Under the pieces are notes generated by a model that was not told where the DNA came from, did not search any database, and saw only the letters and a list, made by a program, of their open reading frames with translations. This document shows positions 1 through 9,383 of a DNA stretch of 64,000 bases, one piece after another (positions within the stretch are counted from its first letter, which is position 1; every line of letters begins with the position of its first letter). This DNA is from Zymomonas mobilis subsp. pomaceae ATCC 29192 (GTDB lineage Bacteria; Pseudomonadota; Alphaproteobacteria; Sphingomonadales; Sphingomonadaceae): assembly GCF_000218875.1 (NCBI RefSeq), contig NC_015709.1, positions 1,619,001 through 1,683,000 on the forward strand. Direction: 5' to 3'. Both the position numbers and the translations under genes were made by a program.

Positions 1-647
1 GGTCTGTTGCAGGCCGCCAGTGCATGGTCTTTTAGACAATGCCCATCTTCGAGCAATAACAGCCTTTTTTCGTCAATTTGATCCGGTGTAATGACATCGG
101 GCAGATTGGTGTTCTCACCCGGAGGGAAGGCGACATAGAGTCTGTCATCAAATAGATCAACAGAAGCAATATCACCGCAATGATAAGGAAGCGCTAATAA
201 AACGCAATCCACATGTCCCCGATGGAGAGAATCGCAGGCCGCATTTGTCGTCTCTTCTCGTAAGAAGAGTTTAAGCTCTGGCCATTCCTGGCGCAAATCA
301 GGCAAAATACGAGGTAGTAAGAAAGGGGCTATAGTAGGAATAACGCCCATCCGCAATTCGCCGCATAAAGGTTTCCCTGCGGCACGCGCCATATCGCTTA
401 ATTCTTCAGCTTCGCGAAGCACGCGCTGCGCTTTTTCTGAAATACGTAAACCTAAAGGCGTAAAACGGACTACGCGGCGTGTTCTTTCTACCAGCGTAAC
501 CCCAATCAGAGACTCAAGCTCACGCAGTCCTGCCGACAAGGTCGACTGGGTGACGAAACAGGCATCTGCTGCCCTTCCGAAATGGCCATGATCCTTGAGG
601 GAAACCAGATACTGCAATTGTTTGAGCGTAGGGAGGTAGGTTGTCAT
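1..647 (-). CDS. oxyR: OxyR, LysR-type peroxide-sensing regulator (partial, C-terminus outside window)
   Basis: A LysR-type transcription factor that would sense hydrogen peroxide through a reversible disulfide and activate antioxidant genes. The frame begins at the ATG complement 645-647 and runs open to the window edge (215 codons seen). The N-terminal winged helix-turn-helix is clear, with LKQLQYLVSLKDHGHFGRAA and VTQSTLSAGLRELE. The last residues read GHCLKDHALAAC, which aligns with the OxyR redox segment. Its two cysteines (C204 and C213 here) are nine residues apart, like C199 and C208 of E. coli OxyR. It is divergent from ahpC, the classic OxyR target, with a 191-base shared promoter region. 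The cysteine pair makes OxyR much more likely than another LysR member. Confidence 0.93.
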   Translation of the reverse strand, partial: MTTYLPTLKQLQYLVSLKDHGHFGRAADACFVTQSTLSAGLRELESLIGVTLVERTRRVVRFTPLGLRISEKAQRVLREAEELSDMARAAGKPLCGELRMGVIPTIAPFLLPRILPDLRQEWPELKLFLREETTNAACDSLHRGHVDCVLLALPYHCGDIASVDLFDDRLYVAFPPGENTNLPDVITPDQIDEKRLLLLEDGHCLKDHALAACNR

Positions 648-763
648 TATTGTCCCTCTCGATCAATGCAAGCTTCATAATCAATTTGATCACAGAAGGG
701 CAACTGTTATTTATAGTTTCAGTAGTAAAGCAGACATTTTGCTGCGATAACTGAGTAAGTGAT

Positions 764-830
764 CTGGTATTGAATTGATACGTACCTATAATATTACAGT
801 TATTGTAGCCCATTCTGTGAAATTTAGGAG
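764..830 (+). promoter_or_regulatory. Probable ahpC promoter and ribosome binding site
   Basis: A perfect -10 box TATAAT lies at 787-792, but the hexamer 17 bases upstream (764-769, CTGGTA) is a poor -35. That is typical of an activator-dependent promoter and fits OxyR control. A strong Shine-Dalgarno AGGAG at 826-830 sits 8 bases before the ahpC ATG. OxyR operators are expected in 650-780, but I cannot define them by eye. Confidence 0.45.
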
Positions 831-838
831 TTCTAAAA

Positions 839-1381
839 ATGCTTACGGTTGGTGATAAATTTCCTGCGTTGAAATTACCTGTTCAGCAAGGCATCTCAGC
901 TTTGCCAAACGGTGAAACTATTGACCTTGGCGAGACGAATGGCAAGTGGAAGGTTGTCTTTTTCTGGCCGATGGACTTCACTTTTGTCTGCCCTACGGAA
1001 ATTGTGGGCTATAATGACATTAAAGAAGACCTCTCTTTACGTGATGCTGTTTTGATCGGTGGTTCTTGCGACACAGCCTTTGTACATTATGCATGGCGGA
1101 AATCGGATGAACGACTGGCCAATGCTGATTTCCCCTGGATTGCCGATAATTCCAAAAAATTGGCTTCAGCCTTGGGTATTGTTAATGAAGAGGCCGGCGT
1201 GGCCTATCGTGCAACTTTCATCGTTGATCCTAATAATGTGATCCAACATGTAACGGTTAACTCTTTGAATGTGGGTCGGAATCCCGCTGAAGCGCTTCGT
1301 GTTCTTGATGCCTTACAGACCGATGACCTTTGCCCTTGCAATTGGCACAAAGGTGAAAAGGTATTAGATCCAACGGCCTAA
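839..1381 (+). CDS. ahpC: Alkyl hydroperoxide reductase AhpC (peroxiredoxin)
   Basis: A cytoplasmic peroxiredoxin that reduces hydrogen peroxide and organic hydroperoxides. The peroxidatic cysteine is C51 in FTFVCPTE. The C-terminus carries a CPC pair (C165, C167) in DDLCPCNW. This three-cysteine layout matches the mycobacterial type of AhpC, which is usually recycled by AhpD, more than the enterobacterial AhpC/AhpF type. At 180 residues it is of normal length. It is divergent from oxyR, has a good AGGAG site, and ends before a strong hairpin terminator, so it is probably monocistronic. No ahpF or ahpD lies nearby, so its reductant is not shown here. Confidence 0.95.
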   Translation: MLTVGDKFPALKLPVQQGISALPNGETIDLGETNGKWKVVFFWPMDFTFVCPTEIVGYNDIKEDLSLRDAVLIGGSCDTAFVHYAWRKSDERLANADFPWIADNSKKLASALGIVNEEAGVAYRATFIVDPNNVIQHVTVNSLNVGRNPAEALRVLDALQTDDLCPCNWHKGEKVLDPTA

Positions 1382-1449
1382 ATTATAGGCTTGGTATCTT
1401 AGAAGGGTCGTTAGACCTGACTTTCATAATCCTTCTTTTTAGTTCAAAG

Positions 1450-1480
1450 CAGCCTGATGAACGCGTCAGGCTGTTTTTTT
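1450..1480 (+). terminator. Rho-independent terminator of ahpC
   Basis: An 8-bp stem CAGCCTGA / TCAGGCTG (1450-1457 and 1466-1473) is followed by a run of seven T. The rest of the gap to cysE (1481-1776) is AT-rich leader. I find no gene in it, only the GAGAGGG ribosome site before cysE. Confidence 0.85.
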
Positions 1481-1776
1481 ATTAGAGCTGCTTTTTTGCA
1501 CTATTTGCAAAGCTTGAGGTCTTTAACCAGGTTTTAAAATAAAATTTTTTTGTTTTGATAGCAAAAGATAGATTTTTTTCCTGAAAGTGCAGCGCTTGTT
1601 CCTTTCCTATTCCCCGTAATGCTTTATGGTATTTTCTGTTCTCTTTTTTAGAGAAGAAACCGATTTTGAAATAGAGTACATCTTTATAAGGTACCGGCTC
1701 TAAGCTACAGGATATGAAAACTGCACAACAGAAGCCTTATGCGGAGTGCCTTTTTTCTCAAAAGAGAGGGTAATCC

Positions 1777-2556
1777 ATGCTAAATTCTTTTATTTCATAC
1801 CTTGAATCTATCAAAATGCGTGATCCTGCCCCTCGTTCACGCTGGGAGATTTTACTCTATCCTGGCGTATGGGCACTTGCTTTACATCGGCTGGCGCATT
1901 GGCTTTATCAGGGAGAGTTATATTTCCTTGCTCGTATGATAAACCATATCTCGCGTTTCTTGACCTGTATTGATATTCATCCCGGGGCCAAAATAGGCCG
2001 CAATTTTTTTGTTGATCATGGGTTTGTCGTTATCGGAGAAACCGCTTGTATCGGGGATAACGTTACCCTTTATCAATGCTCTACCCTAGGGGGGACCGAT
2101 CCGACTAATGGTGTCGGTGGCAAACGTCATCCCACTTTACGTAATGGCGTGATTGTAGGATCAGGGGCCCAGATATTAGGGCCTATCGAAATCGGGGCTA
2201 ATGCCCGCATTGGTGCTAATGCTGTTGTTACGCGTGATGTAAATGAAAATGCTGTTATGGTGGGCATCCCGGCACGGGCTACTAATGAAGAAGAGGTTCC
2301 CGACAAAAAGATTGATACTAAAAAGGCTGAATTTATACCTTATGGAACCCCTTGTGGTGACCAGCTAGATCCTAATTTGCATGAAATACAATTGATGCAT
2401 ACTGAAATAGCTTTGTTACAGAAAAAAATTGAAAATTTTATCGCCAATCAGACTAAGACTTCTATCCCGCCGATTGGGCCTGATAAAGGCTTGCAGCCCT
2501 ATTCCGATCCCGATATGCTTTCTAAAGGCAATGATAGCGCAGGTTCTTCAGCTTAA
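1777..2556 (+). CDS. cysE: Serine O-acetyltransferase
   Basis: Transfers acetyl from acetyl-CoA to L-serine, making O-acetylserine for cysteine synthesis in the cytoplasm. Residues about 65-165 form a left-handed beta-helix of hexapeptide repeats. Family hallmarks include DIHPGAKIG, VDHGFVVIGETA and the loop TNGVGGKRHPTL. The N-terminal helical part is short, as in EpsC-type enzymes. A tail after about residue 180 (to 259) is longer than in compact bacterial forms and has a short helical stretch rich in Ile, Leu and Lys. The TAATG junction at 2554-2558 couples it to the next gene. Function is confident; feedback inhibition by cysteine cannot be read from the sequence. Confidence 0.93.
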   Translation: MLNSFISYLESIKMRDPAPRSRWEILLYPGVWALALHRLAHWLYQGELYFLARMINHISRFLTCIDIHPGAKIGRNFFVDHGFVVIGETACIGDNVTLYQCSTLGGTDPTNGVGGKRHPTLRNGVIVGSGAQILGPIEIGANARIGANAVVTRDVNENAVMVGIPARATNEEEVPDKKIDTKKAEFIPYGTPCGDQLDPNLHEIQLMHTEIALLQKKIENFIANQTKTSIPPIGPDKGLQPYSDPDMLSKGNDSAGSSA

Positions 2557-2897
2557 TGAGTGTTATTACGCCTTTTTCTTCTGCCCATACGCCTCGTCAG
2601 GTCGGTTTTACACGGCCTGAAATTTTACAGTTGATGGATGTTTATGGACGTATGGTAGCCGCTGGTCACTGGCGTGATTACGCCCTTAACTTTGAAGCGC
2701 ATAAAGCGCATTTTTCTGCTTTTCGTCGCACAGCTGAACGACCAGAATTCCGTATTGAAAAGCAGCCGGCACTTCGCCTTAAGCAAGGTATGTGGGTTCT
2801 GTATGGTGAAGCCGGACAAATATTAAAACGATCACACGAATTAGAAAGTGTATTAGCCCCCATCGAGAGGCGACTCATAAAATTGATTTCTGAATGA
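2556..2897 (+). CDS. DUF2794 family protein
   Basis: A 113-residue soluble protein whose ATG overlaps the cysE stop by one base, so translation is probably coupled. It carries the features I associate with DUF2794, a family nearly restricted to alphaproteobacteria: MDVYGRMVAAGHWRDYAL, then FRRTAERPEFRIEKQPAL, then LKRSHELESVL. No catalytic motif, signal peptide or membrane segment is visible. The function is unknown; the link to cysE is positional only. Confidence 0.85.
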   Translation: MSVITPFSSAHTPRQVGFTRPEILQLMDVYGRMVAAGHWRDYALNFEAHKAHFSAFRRTAERPEFRIEKQPALRLKQGMWVLYGEAGQILKRSHELESVLAPIERRLIKLISE

Positions 2898-3003
2898 CAA
2901 CCCTTCATTTATTTAATTTTCGTTAAAATCTAGCTTTTTCTTGTCTCTAATTCCTTTCTCCTGCATGAATAAAGAAGGAATAACGATAAGGGAAAAGGCT
3001 GTA

Positions 3004-3489
3004 GTGTCGAAAAATACCGATTTCGGTTCACATATGTCTGTAAAAAGACAGTTTCATACGCTTTATATCTTACCTTTATTTTTGGCGATTCCTGTAGGCC
3101 TCTTGGCACAGGCCTCTGCCTTGACCCAAAATAAATCACCTTTTGGTCATTGGCAAAACATTCAAGAATCTCAAGCTGATTTTGTTAATGGCTATAATTC
3201 TTCAAAAATAACAGTGAAGTGCGACAAGCCGGCACAACGTCTTGTTCTTGGATTTAGTGGATATTCAGAGCCACAGATCAAAATTGCGACGCATCACTCA
3301 GCGCAGGATTACACGCTTTTACCGGATGAAAAAGGTCAGCCTATTCTCGTTTTTAAACGGCATGATTCTTTGATGAAGACATTAGCCAGTGAAACGACTC
3401 AGGTAACTTTTGAAGGCCATCATTCTAATAAATGGATGATGCAGAACAACCATCAGCTGGCCCGCATCATCCAATATTGTTGGCACTAA
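3004..3489 (+). CDS. Secreted protein of unknown function
   Basis: I do not recognise this protein. A hydrophobic segment after MSVKRQFHTLYILPLFLAIP followed by QASA looks like a signal peptide, so the mature part (about 125 residues) is probably periplasmic. It has two cysteines (in VKCDKP and the C-terminal YCWH) that could form a disulfide. I chose GTG 3004 because AAAGG sits 5 bases upstream. ATG 3034 would give a tidier signal peptide but has no ribosome site, and TTG 2941 is unlikely. It lies 106 bases after DUF2794 and converges with the aminotransferase gene at a 3-base gap, with no terminator between. Confidence 0.7.
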   Translation: MSKNTDFGSHMSVKRQFHTLYILPLFLAIPVGLLAQASALTQNKSPFGHWQNIQESQADFVNGYNSSKITVKCDKPAQRLVLGFSGYSEPQIKIATHHSAQDYTLLPDEKGQPILVFKRHDSLMKTLASETTQVTFEGHHSNKWMMQNNHQLARIIQYCWH

Positions 3490-3492
3490 TTT

Positions 3493-4704
3493 TTATTCAG
3501 CCGCAATGGTTTCGTTGGTATGAATACCTAAACTTGAGAAATAACGCTTAATATTGCGCGCGGCCTGACGAATACGATGTTCATTTTCTACAAAGGCCAA
3601 ACGCACATACCCTTCGCCTTTTTCGCCATATCCAACGCCCGGGGCGACCGCTACTTTTGCATGGGTAAGAAGGCGTTTTGAAAATTCAAGACTGCCCAAA
3701 TGGGCCAATTCGGCTGGTAACGGTGCCCAAGCAAACATAGACGCTTTTGGTGCCGGAATGGGCCAGCCGGCACGCGCAAAACTTTCTACCATGACATCTC
3801 GACGATGGCGATAAAGTTCGCGATTTTTAGCAATGATTTCTTGAGGGCCATTGATAGCGGCAACAGCCGCCGCCTGAATAGGCGTAAAGGCTCCGTAATC
3901 AAGATAGCTTTTGACGCGGGTTAGTGCCGCAATCAGCTTTTTATTTCCAACCGCAAAACCAATACGCCATCCCGCCATAGAATAGGTTTTTGATAAAGAG
4001 GTAAACTCAACAGCCACATCTTTTGCCCCCGGAATCTGGAGAATAGAAGGGGGAGGATTGCCGTCAAAATAAATTTCCGCATAGGCAAGATCGGATAAGA
4101 CCCAGATATTATGCTTACGGGCAAATTCGACAACCCGTTCGTAAAAAGCCAGATCCGCGACTTCTGCTGTCGGATTAGAGGGATAGCCGATAACCATAGC
4201 GCTTGGTTTAGGCACCGTAAAATTAACGGCTCTTTCTAAATCCCTAAAGAAGTTTTCATCCGGTGTGGTTGGAATAGAGCGAATCGTGGCACCGGCAATG
4301 ATGAAACCGAACATATGAATCGGATAGCTAGGATTGGGGGCAAGAATCACATCACCCGGGGCTGTGATTGCTTGGGCAAGGTTAGCAAGACCTTCTTTCG
4401 ACCCCAACGTCACTACCACTTCACTGTCAGGGTCAAGATCGACCCCGAAACGGCGCTGATAATAAGCCGCCTGTGCCTTTCGTAAGCCCGGAATACCGCG
4501 AGAAGCGGAATAGCCATGCGCATCCGGCTTACTCGCTACTTCAGCTAGCTTATCAATTACATAAGAGGGAGGGGGTTGATCAGGATTCCCCATACCAAGA
4601 TCAATAATATCCTCTCCTGCCGCCCGCGCGGCGGCCCGCATCGCATTGACTTCTGCGATAACGTAAGGGGGCAGACGGCGGATGCGGTAGAATGGCTCGG
4701 ACAT
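3493..4704 (-). CDS. PLP-dependent aminotransferase, AlaC / LL-DAP aminotransferase-like
   Basis: A fold-type I class I/II aminotransferase of 403 residues. The PLP lysine is in SLSKTYSMAGWRIGF. Other landmarks are NPSYPIH, GYPSNPTAEVA (cofactor and substrate pocket), DLAYAEIYFDG, and the C-terminal EGYVRLAFVENEHRIRQA with the carboxylate-binding arginine. The sequence resembles enzymes annotated as alanine transaminase AlaC or diaminopimelate aminotransferase-like. Pyruvate/alanine is the best guess, but substrate cannot be fixed by eye. It is transcribed alone on the minus strand. Confidence 0.88.
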   Translation of the reverse strand: MSEPFYRIRRLPPYVIAEVNAMRAAARAAGEDIIDLGMGNPDQPPPSYVIDKLAEVASKPDAHGYSASRGIPGLRKAQAAYYQRRFGVDLDPDSEVVVTLGSKEGLANLAQAITAPGDVILAPNPSYPIHMFGFIIAGATIRSIPTTPDENFFRDLERAVNFTVPKPSAMVIGYPSNPTAEVADLAFYERVVEFARKHNIWVLSDLAYAEIYFDGNPPPSILQIPGAKDVAVEFTSLSKTYSMAGWRIGFAVGNKKLIAALTRVKSYLDYGAFTPIQAAAVAAINGPQEIIAKNRELYRHRRDVMVESFARAGWPIPAPKASMFAWAPLPAELAHLGSLEFSKRLLTHAKVAVAPGVGYGEKGEGYVRLAFVENEHRIRQAARNIKRYFSSLGIHTNETIAAE

Positions 4705-5028
4705 TTTTACTCCTTGGCCGAATAAAAAAAGTGGAAAAACTCTATTTATAATACGCTTTTATCCGGCGAAAATACTATAGGATTTTCTGCAAGCGGTGAT
4801 AAGAAGATATTATGTTTTTTTACAAAAATAGTAGAAAGATATTTTATCATAAAGATAGCCTTAAAAGATAGTTTAAGCGGACCATTTTTACCGATATAAG
4901 TGTTCGCATTATCTTGTTTATGGCTTTTTGTGGTGTCATATCACCCTAAACAGCAGTCTATAGGCAATTGCCGATTTGCCGAGGCAGGCATAGCCGCCTT
5001 TCTTCAACAATTTACCTTAGGGGATATC

Positions 5029-5358
5029 ATGAGCGGCGATAAGGATTTTGATCAGGATAATGAAAATGACGTCACAGTCATTACCCGCACCACACCCCAG
5101 ACAAAAAAACCACAACCCTATAAAGTCTTAATGTTAAATGACGACTATACCCCGATGGAATTTGTGGTTCTTTGTCTTCAACGTTTTTTCCGTATGGGAA
5201 TCGAAGATGCTACTAAGGTGATGTTACAAGTGCATCAACGCGGTGTCGGGATATGCGGAATTTTCAGCTATGAAGTGGCCGAAACCAAAGTTAATCAGGT
5301 TATCGACTTTGCGCGGCAGCATCAGCATCCATTACAATGCACTTTAGAAAAAGCCTGA
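5029..5358 (+). CDS. clpS: ClpS, ATP-dependent Clp protease adaptor
   Basis: An adaptor that binds N-degron substrates and delivers them to ClpAP. The core [17 protein letters not shown] holds the conserved Asn-Asp-Asp that contacts the substrate amino-terminus. It is followed by [20 protein letters not shown], with the conserved histidine, and AETKVNQV. I start at ATG 5029, preceded by TAGGGG, giving 109 residues. A GTG at 4900 would add a 43-residue hydrophobic leader not seen in ClpS. The usual partner gene clpA is not adjacent. Confidence 0.93.
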   Translation: MSGDKDFDQDNENDVTVITRTTPQTKKPQPYKVLMLNDDYTPMEFVVLCLQRFFRMGIEDATKVMLQVHQRGVGICGIFSYEVAETKVNQVIDFARQHQHPLQCTLEKA

Positions 5359-5477
5359 TGATTTTATCCGGTACTTCAAGCCCGACAGACTAACTAATAT
5401 ACCATGAATCGTTTTTTCCTGATTTTTCAGGATTAAGGGCGCTTGGCGGCAGGATTGTTTAAAGATAGAGACAGGCT

Positions 5478-6758
5478 ATGGATCGTATTAAAATTCGCGG
5501 TGGCCAACGCTTGAAAGGCCGTATTCCTGTCTCGGGCGCTAAAAATGCTGTTTTAGCGCTGATGCCTGCTAGTCTTTTAACCAGTGAGCCCTTAACGCTT
5601 ATCAATCTCCCGCGACTAGCTGATGTTGATAGCTGTTGCCATTTGTTGAATGAGCTAGGCGTTTCTACCATGATCGCCCGTTGTAAGGGGGATCATCCCG
5701 GCCGTGAGATTACCTTAACGGCCGCTTCTATTGCTTCAACCGTCGCCCCCTATGACATCGTCCGTAAAATGCGGGCGTCAATTCTTGTGTTGGGGCCATT
5801 ATTAGCGCGAGAAGGGGAAGCAACTGTTTCGTTGCCGGGTGGTTGTGCTATCGGTAACCGTCCTATTGATTTACATTTACGAGCTTTAGAGGCCTTAGGC
5901 GCTGATATTGAATTGGCGGCAGGTTACGTGCGTGCGCGGGCACCCGATGGTGGTTTAAAAGGGGGTATTATAAGTTTCCCGGTGGTATCAGTAGGGGCCA
6001 CTGAAAATGCTATCATGGCCGCTGTTCTAGCGACAGGCGAAACCATTATTAATAATGCCGCGCGTGAACCAGAAATTGTTGATCTGTGTCGGTGTTTGCT
6101 GGCGATGGGCGCTAAAATTACAGGTATTGGTAGTAGCCGTCTAGTTATCCATGGGTGTGATCGATTACATGGGGCAACGCATGTTGTCATGCCTGATCGT
6201 ATCGAGGCTGGTAGCTATGCTTGTGCCGCCGCGATTACAGGGGGGGATGTTTTTTTACAAGGCGCACGGGCTATTGATATGGCCGAAGTGCTGGTTGAAT
6301 TGGAACAAAGCGGTTTAGGTATAGTAGCTGAAGAAGAGGGCGTAAGAATTACAGCCGATAAGCCTTTGGAATCCTTAACCCTTTCAACGGCACCTTTCCC
6401 TGGATTTCCGACAGATATGCAGGCTCAGTTTATGGCTATGCTTGTTCTGGCAAAGGGAACTAGCGTTTTGACCGAAACGATTTTTGAAAATCGTTATATG
6501 CATGTACCAGAATTAGTGCGGATGGGCGCCGATATTCAGGTCCAAGGGCGTATGGCTGTCGTAAAAGGCGTGCCCCGTCTATTTGGTGCCGAGGTCATGG
6601 CTACAGATTTGCGGGCTTCTATGAGTCTGATCATTGCCGCTTTGGCGGCTGAAGGGGAAACACAGGTGCATCGTGTTTATCACCTTGATCGGGGTTATGA
6701 ACGATTGGAAGAGAAATTGTCAGCCGTAGGGGCTGATATTGAACGCGTAGATGGTTAA
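5478..6758 (+). CDS. murA: UDP-N-acetylglucosamine 1-carboxyvinyltransferase MurA
   Basis: Catalyses the first committed step of peptidoglycan synthesis: transfer of enolpyruvate from PEP to UDP-GlcNAc in the cytoplasm. At 426 residues it is of normal length. The reactive cysteine is C123 in [15 protein letters not shown], so the enzyme should be of the fosfomycin-sensitive type. Other hallmarks are VSGAKNAVL near the N-terminus, [10 protein letters not shown], and [15 protein letters not shown]. It follows clpS by about 120 bases without an evident terminator. Confidence 0.97.
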   Translation: MDRIKIRGGQRLKGRIPVSGAKNAVLALMPASLLTSEPLTLINLPRLADVDSCCHLLNELGVSTMIARCKGDHPGREITLTAASIASTVAPYDIVRKMRASILVLGPLLAREGEATVSLPGGCAIGNRPIDLHLRALEALGADIELAAGYVRARAPDGGLKGGIISFPVVSVGATENAIMAAVLATGETIINNAAREPEIVDLCRCLLAMGAKITGIGSSRLVIHGCDRLHGATHVVMPDRIEAGSYACAAAITGGDVFLQGARAIDMAEVLVELEQSGLGIVAEEEGVRITADKPLESLTLSTAPFPGFPTDMQAQFMAMLVLAKGTSVLTETIFENRYMHVPELVRMGADIQVQGRMAVVKGVPRLFGAEVMATDLRASMSLIIAALAAEGETQVHRVYHLDRGYERLEEKLSAVGADIERVDG

Positions 6759-6896
6759 AAATTGGGAACAGATCGAATGCGCATCTGTTCCTAAATTATA
6801 GGTTTAAATTTATTGGACTATCAGAATTTTTATTTTCTGAAATTCAGTTCATTCTCGATAGCTTGTTTTTTTAAGCCTGATAAATTGAGTAATAAA

Positions 6897-7340
6897 ATGA
6901 CTAGTTCTGAATGTCCTAATCCTAATATTGATACGCTTTCTAGCCAGATGGCAGCGGCTGGGTCAGAAATTGATCCTTATGAAACCCTTGACCCTCATGC
7001 CAAGGCTCAGGCTATTCACCGCTTTCATCTGCAAAAATTATTTTTAATTATTTTAGGGGCTATTGCTTGGATTTTTGCGGCGGCTAGTTGGCGTTTAGGC
7101 CCTTCTGCCCATGCTATGGGATTGTTCAGAATAATCTGGGCACCGATTTTTTTGACTTTTTTTATTTTATGGGCACGCTTGCCGCGTAGTTTAAGAGGTC
7201 ACGTTATAAGGTCGGTGTTATTTCCAAAACTGACAAAATTTTTTTTAATACGGGACTTGAGTTTACCCTGTTTGTTTTTTTGTGTTTCTCTTTTGGCGGC
7301 AGGGCAGGCTTTTAACCTTTTACCTTTTTGGAAGCTCTGA
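6897..7340 (+). CDS. Small membrane protein of unknown function
   Basis: A 147-residue protein that I do not recognise. The first 55 residues are polar and acidic, followed by two or three hydrophobic segments: about 62-78 (LFLIILGAIAWIFAAA), 88-107 and 125-142. It is therefore probably an inner-membrane protein with a cytoplasmic N-tail. I chose ATG 6897; an upstream TTG at 6813 only extends into the murA-distal leader. Its stop lies 2 bases before the pgeF start, which suggests co-expression. Confidence 0.7.
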   Translation: MTSSECPNPNIDTLSSQMAAAGSEIDPYETLDPHAKAQAIHRFHLQKLFLIILGAIAWIFAAASWRLGPSAHAMGLFRIIWAPIFLTFFILWARLPRSLRGHVIRSVLFPKLTKFFLIRDLSLPCLFFCVSLLAAGQAFNLLPFWKL

Positions 7341-7342
7341 CT

Positions 7343-8107
7343 ATGACTGATACCGTTCAACCGAGGTTTTCTTCCCTTTTAACTTCGGTCGCGCATGGTT
7401 TTTTTGGCCGTGAGGGCGGGGTATCATCAGGTCTTTATACCAGCTTAAATGTTGGTCTGGGCACAAAAGACGACCGTTCGGCCATTTATGAAAATCGTAA
7501 ACGGGCTTTAAGGGCTATTGCGCCGCAGTCAGAATTAGTAACACTTCGTCAGGTTCACTCTGCCAAAGCTATTTTTATTGACCATCCAATCGCTGATGAG
7601 GATCGGGTCGAGGCGGATGCTATGGTTACAGATCGCCATGGATTGGCATTAGGTATCTTGACGGCGGATTGCGTCCCCGTACTTTTTTCAGATTCTTCTT
7701 CTGGGATTATTGGGGCGGCTCATGCAGGATGGAAAGGCGCTGTTCGAGGGATTATAGAAGCTACTATCGATCTCATGGTCGAAAAAGGGGCTTTAAGACA
7801 GAATATTGAAGCGGCTGTTGGACCAGCTATTCAGCAAAATTCTTATGAGGTTGATGATAATTTTTACAATAAATTCTTGGAAGAAGATTTTGATAACAAA
7901 GAATTTTTTTTAGAAGGCCGTGAAGCACATTGGCAATTTAATTTACCCGCCTATGTTGAAAGACGTTTAGAAAAAGCAGCTATTGGTGCGATAAGTCGTT
8001 CTCTGCTTGACACCTGTCAGGAAGATTCACAATTTTTTAGTTATCGCCGCGCCTGTTTACGCGGTGAAGAGGATTATGGCCGTCAGATTTCGATAATCTC
8101 TTTGTAA
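7343..8107 (+). CDS. pgeF: PgeF/YfiH family peptidoglycan editing factor (multicopper-oxidase-like fold)
   Basis: A member of the YfiH/DUF152 family, in which E. coli PgeF corrects misincorporated L-Ser in peptidoglycan precursors; older annotation called it polyphenol oxidase or laccase. Metal-site motifs are visible: TLRQVHSAKA, LTADCVPVLF, GAAHAGWKGAVRGI and AAVGPAIQQNSYEV. The end QFFSYRRACLRGEEDYGRQI is typical. I chose ATG 7343 with GGAAGC upstream, giving 254 residues. Fit with a cell-wall role is strengthened by murA two genes upstream. Confidence 0.92.
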   Translation: MTDTVQPRFSSLLTSVAHGFFGREGGVSSGLYTSLNVGLGTKDDRSAIYENRKRALRAIAPQSELVTLRQVHSAKAIFIDHPIADEDRVEADAMVTDRHGLALGILTADCVPVLFSDSSSGIIGAAHAGWKGAVRGIIEATIDLMVEKGALRQNIEAAVGPAIQQNSYEVDDNFYNKFLEEDFDNKEFFLEGREAHWQFNLPAYVERRLEKAAIGAISRSLLDTCQEDSQFFSYRRACLRGEEDYGRQISIISL

Positions 8108-8209
8108 AAAATTATCGTTATTTTGTGCCACGCTTCATAAGAAATATAATATTTTTTCAAAAGAGCTTCTTCTGATAAAGCATTAAGTGTTTCTTTCAGG
8201 GAGCCTTTA

Positions 8210-9319
8210 ATGAAAACGCGTGCCGCTGTTGCTTTTGCTGAAAAACAACCCCTCGAAATTGTTGAATTAGATCTTGAAGGCCCCAAACAGGGCGAAGTCT
8301 TGGTTGAAATTATGGCGACAGGTATTTGCCATACAGATGCCTACACTCTAGGGGGATTTGATAGTGAAGGCGTTTTTCCCGCTGTATTAGGGCATGAAGG
8401 CGCCGGTATTGTAAGAGAAGTCGGAAAAGGCGTCACCTCGGTCAAAGTGGGTGACCATGTTATTCCCCTTTACACACCCGAATGTCGACAATGTAAAAGT
8501 TGTCTTTCCGGGAAGACTAATCTTTGTACTGCCATTCGGGAGACTCAGGGGCGGGGATTGATGCCTGATGGGACAACTCGATTTTCCTATAAGGGGCAGC
8601 CCATTTTTCATTATATGGGATGCTCGACTTTTTCTAATTTTACAGTTCTTCCAGAAATCGCTGTAGCCAAAATTCGGAAAGATGCCCCGTTCAAGACAGC
8701 CTGTTACTGTGGCTGTGGGGTTACTACAGGTGTGGGCGCCGTTATTAATACGGCTAAAGTCGAAGCGGGGGCAAATGTCGTCGTTTTTGGCCTGGGGGGT
8801 ATTGGTCTTAATGTTATTCAAGCGGCACGCATGGTTGGCGCAGATAAAATCATCGGGGTTGATACCAATGATGATAAAGCAGAGTGGGGCCGCCGCTTTG
8901 GTATGACTGACTTCGTTAACCCTAATAAGATTGAGGATGATATTGTCTCTCATCTTATCCGGTTAACAGAAGGGGGCGCTGATTATACCTTTGACTGCAC
9001 AGGTAATACGGAAGTGATGCGTCAGGCTTTAGAAGCCTGTCATCGGGGCTGGGGGGTCTCTGTCGTGATAGGCGTTGCTGAGGCGGGTAAAGAGATTTCA
9101 ACGCGGCCTTTCCAGCTGGTAACAGGGCGCGTCTGGAAAGGTTCGGCTTTCGGGGGTGTCAAAGGACGGACAGGTGTACCAAAAATTGTTGATTGGTATA
9201 TGAAAGGTAAAATTGAAATTGATCCTATGATTACCCATGTATTATCCTTGGAAGAGATCAATAAAGGCTTTGATCTTTTGCATGAAGGTAAATCAATTCG
9301 ATCAGTTATTATTTACTAA
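8210..9319 (+). CDS. adhC: S-(hydroxymethyl)glutathione dehydrogenase / class III alcohol dehydrogenase
   Basis: A zinc- and NAD-dependent enzyme that oxidises S-hydroxymethylglutathione in formaldehyde detoxification; the class also reduces S-nitrosoglutathione. The catalytic zinc ligands are C40 ([12 protein letters not shown]), H62 (LGHEGAGIV) and a cysteine in [10 protein letters not shown], probably C169. The structural zinc loop is C92, C95, C98 and C106. The NAD-binding GLGGIG is at 194-199. At 369 residues it is typical of class III. A good AGGGAGCC site precedes ATG 8210. The VOC gene follows 64 bases later, probably in the same transcript. Confidence 0.95.
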   Translation: MKTRAAVAFAEKQPLEIVELDLEGPKQGEVLVEIMATGICHTDAYTLGGFDSEGVFPAVLGHEGAGIVREVGKGVTSVKVGDHVIPLYTPECRQCKSCLSGKTNLCTAIRETQGRGLMPDGTTRFSYKGQPIFHYMGCSTFSNFTVLPEIAVAKIRKDAPFKTACYCGCGVTTGVGAVINTAKVEAGANVVVFGLGGIGLNVIQAARMVGADKIIGVDTNDDKAEWGRRFGMTDFVNPNKIEDDIVSHLIRLTEGGADYTFDCTGNTEVMRQALEACHRGWGVSVVIGVAEAGKEISTRPFQLVTGRVWKGSAFGGVKGRTGVPKIVDWYMKGKIEIDPMITHVLSLEEINKGFDLLHEGKSIRSVIIY

Positions 9320-9383
9320 TTATTGGTAATGATAATTTAGAAAACATTATAAAAATAATTTTCTTCTTTAAAGGAATGTCTCC

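Noticed and set aside
520..813. 97-codon minus-strand frame over the oxyR start and the ahpC promoter
   Set aside because: It overlaps the oxyR helix-turn-helix coding region in another frame and crosses the divergent promoter.
8387..8953. 188-codon minus-strand frame opposite adhC
   Set aside because: It lies wholly within a clearly conserved gene, has no ribosome site and its translation has no domain-like features.
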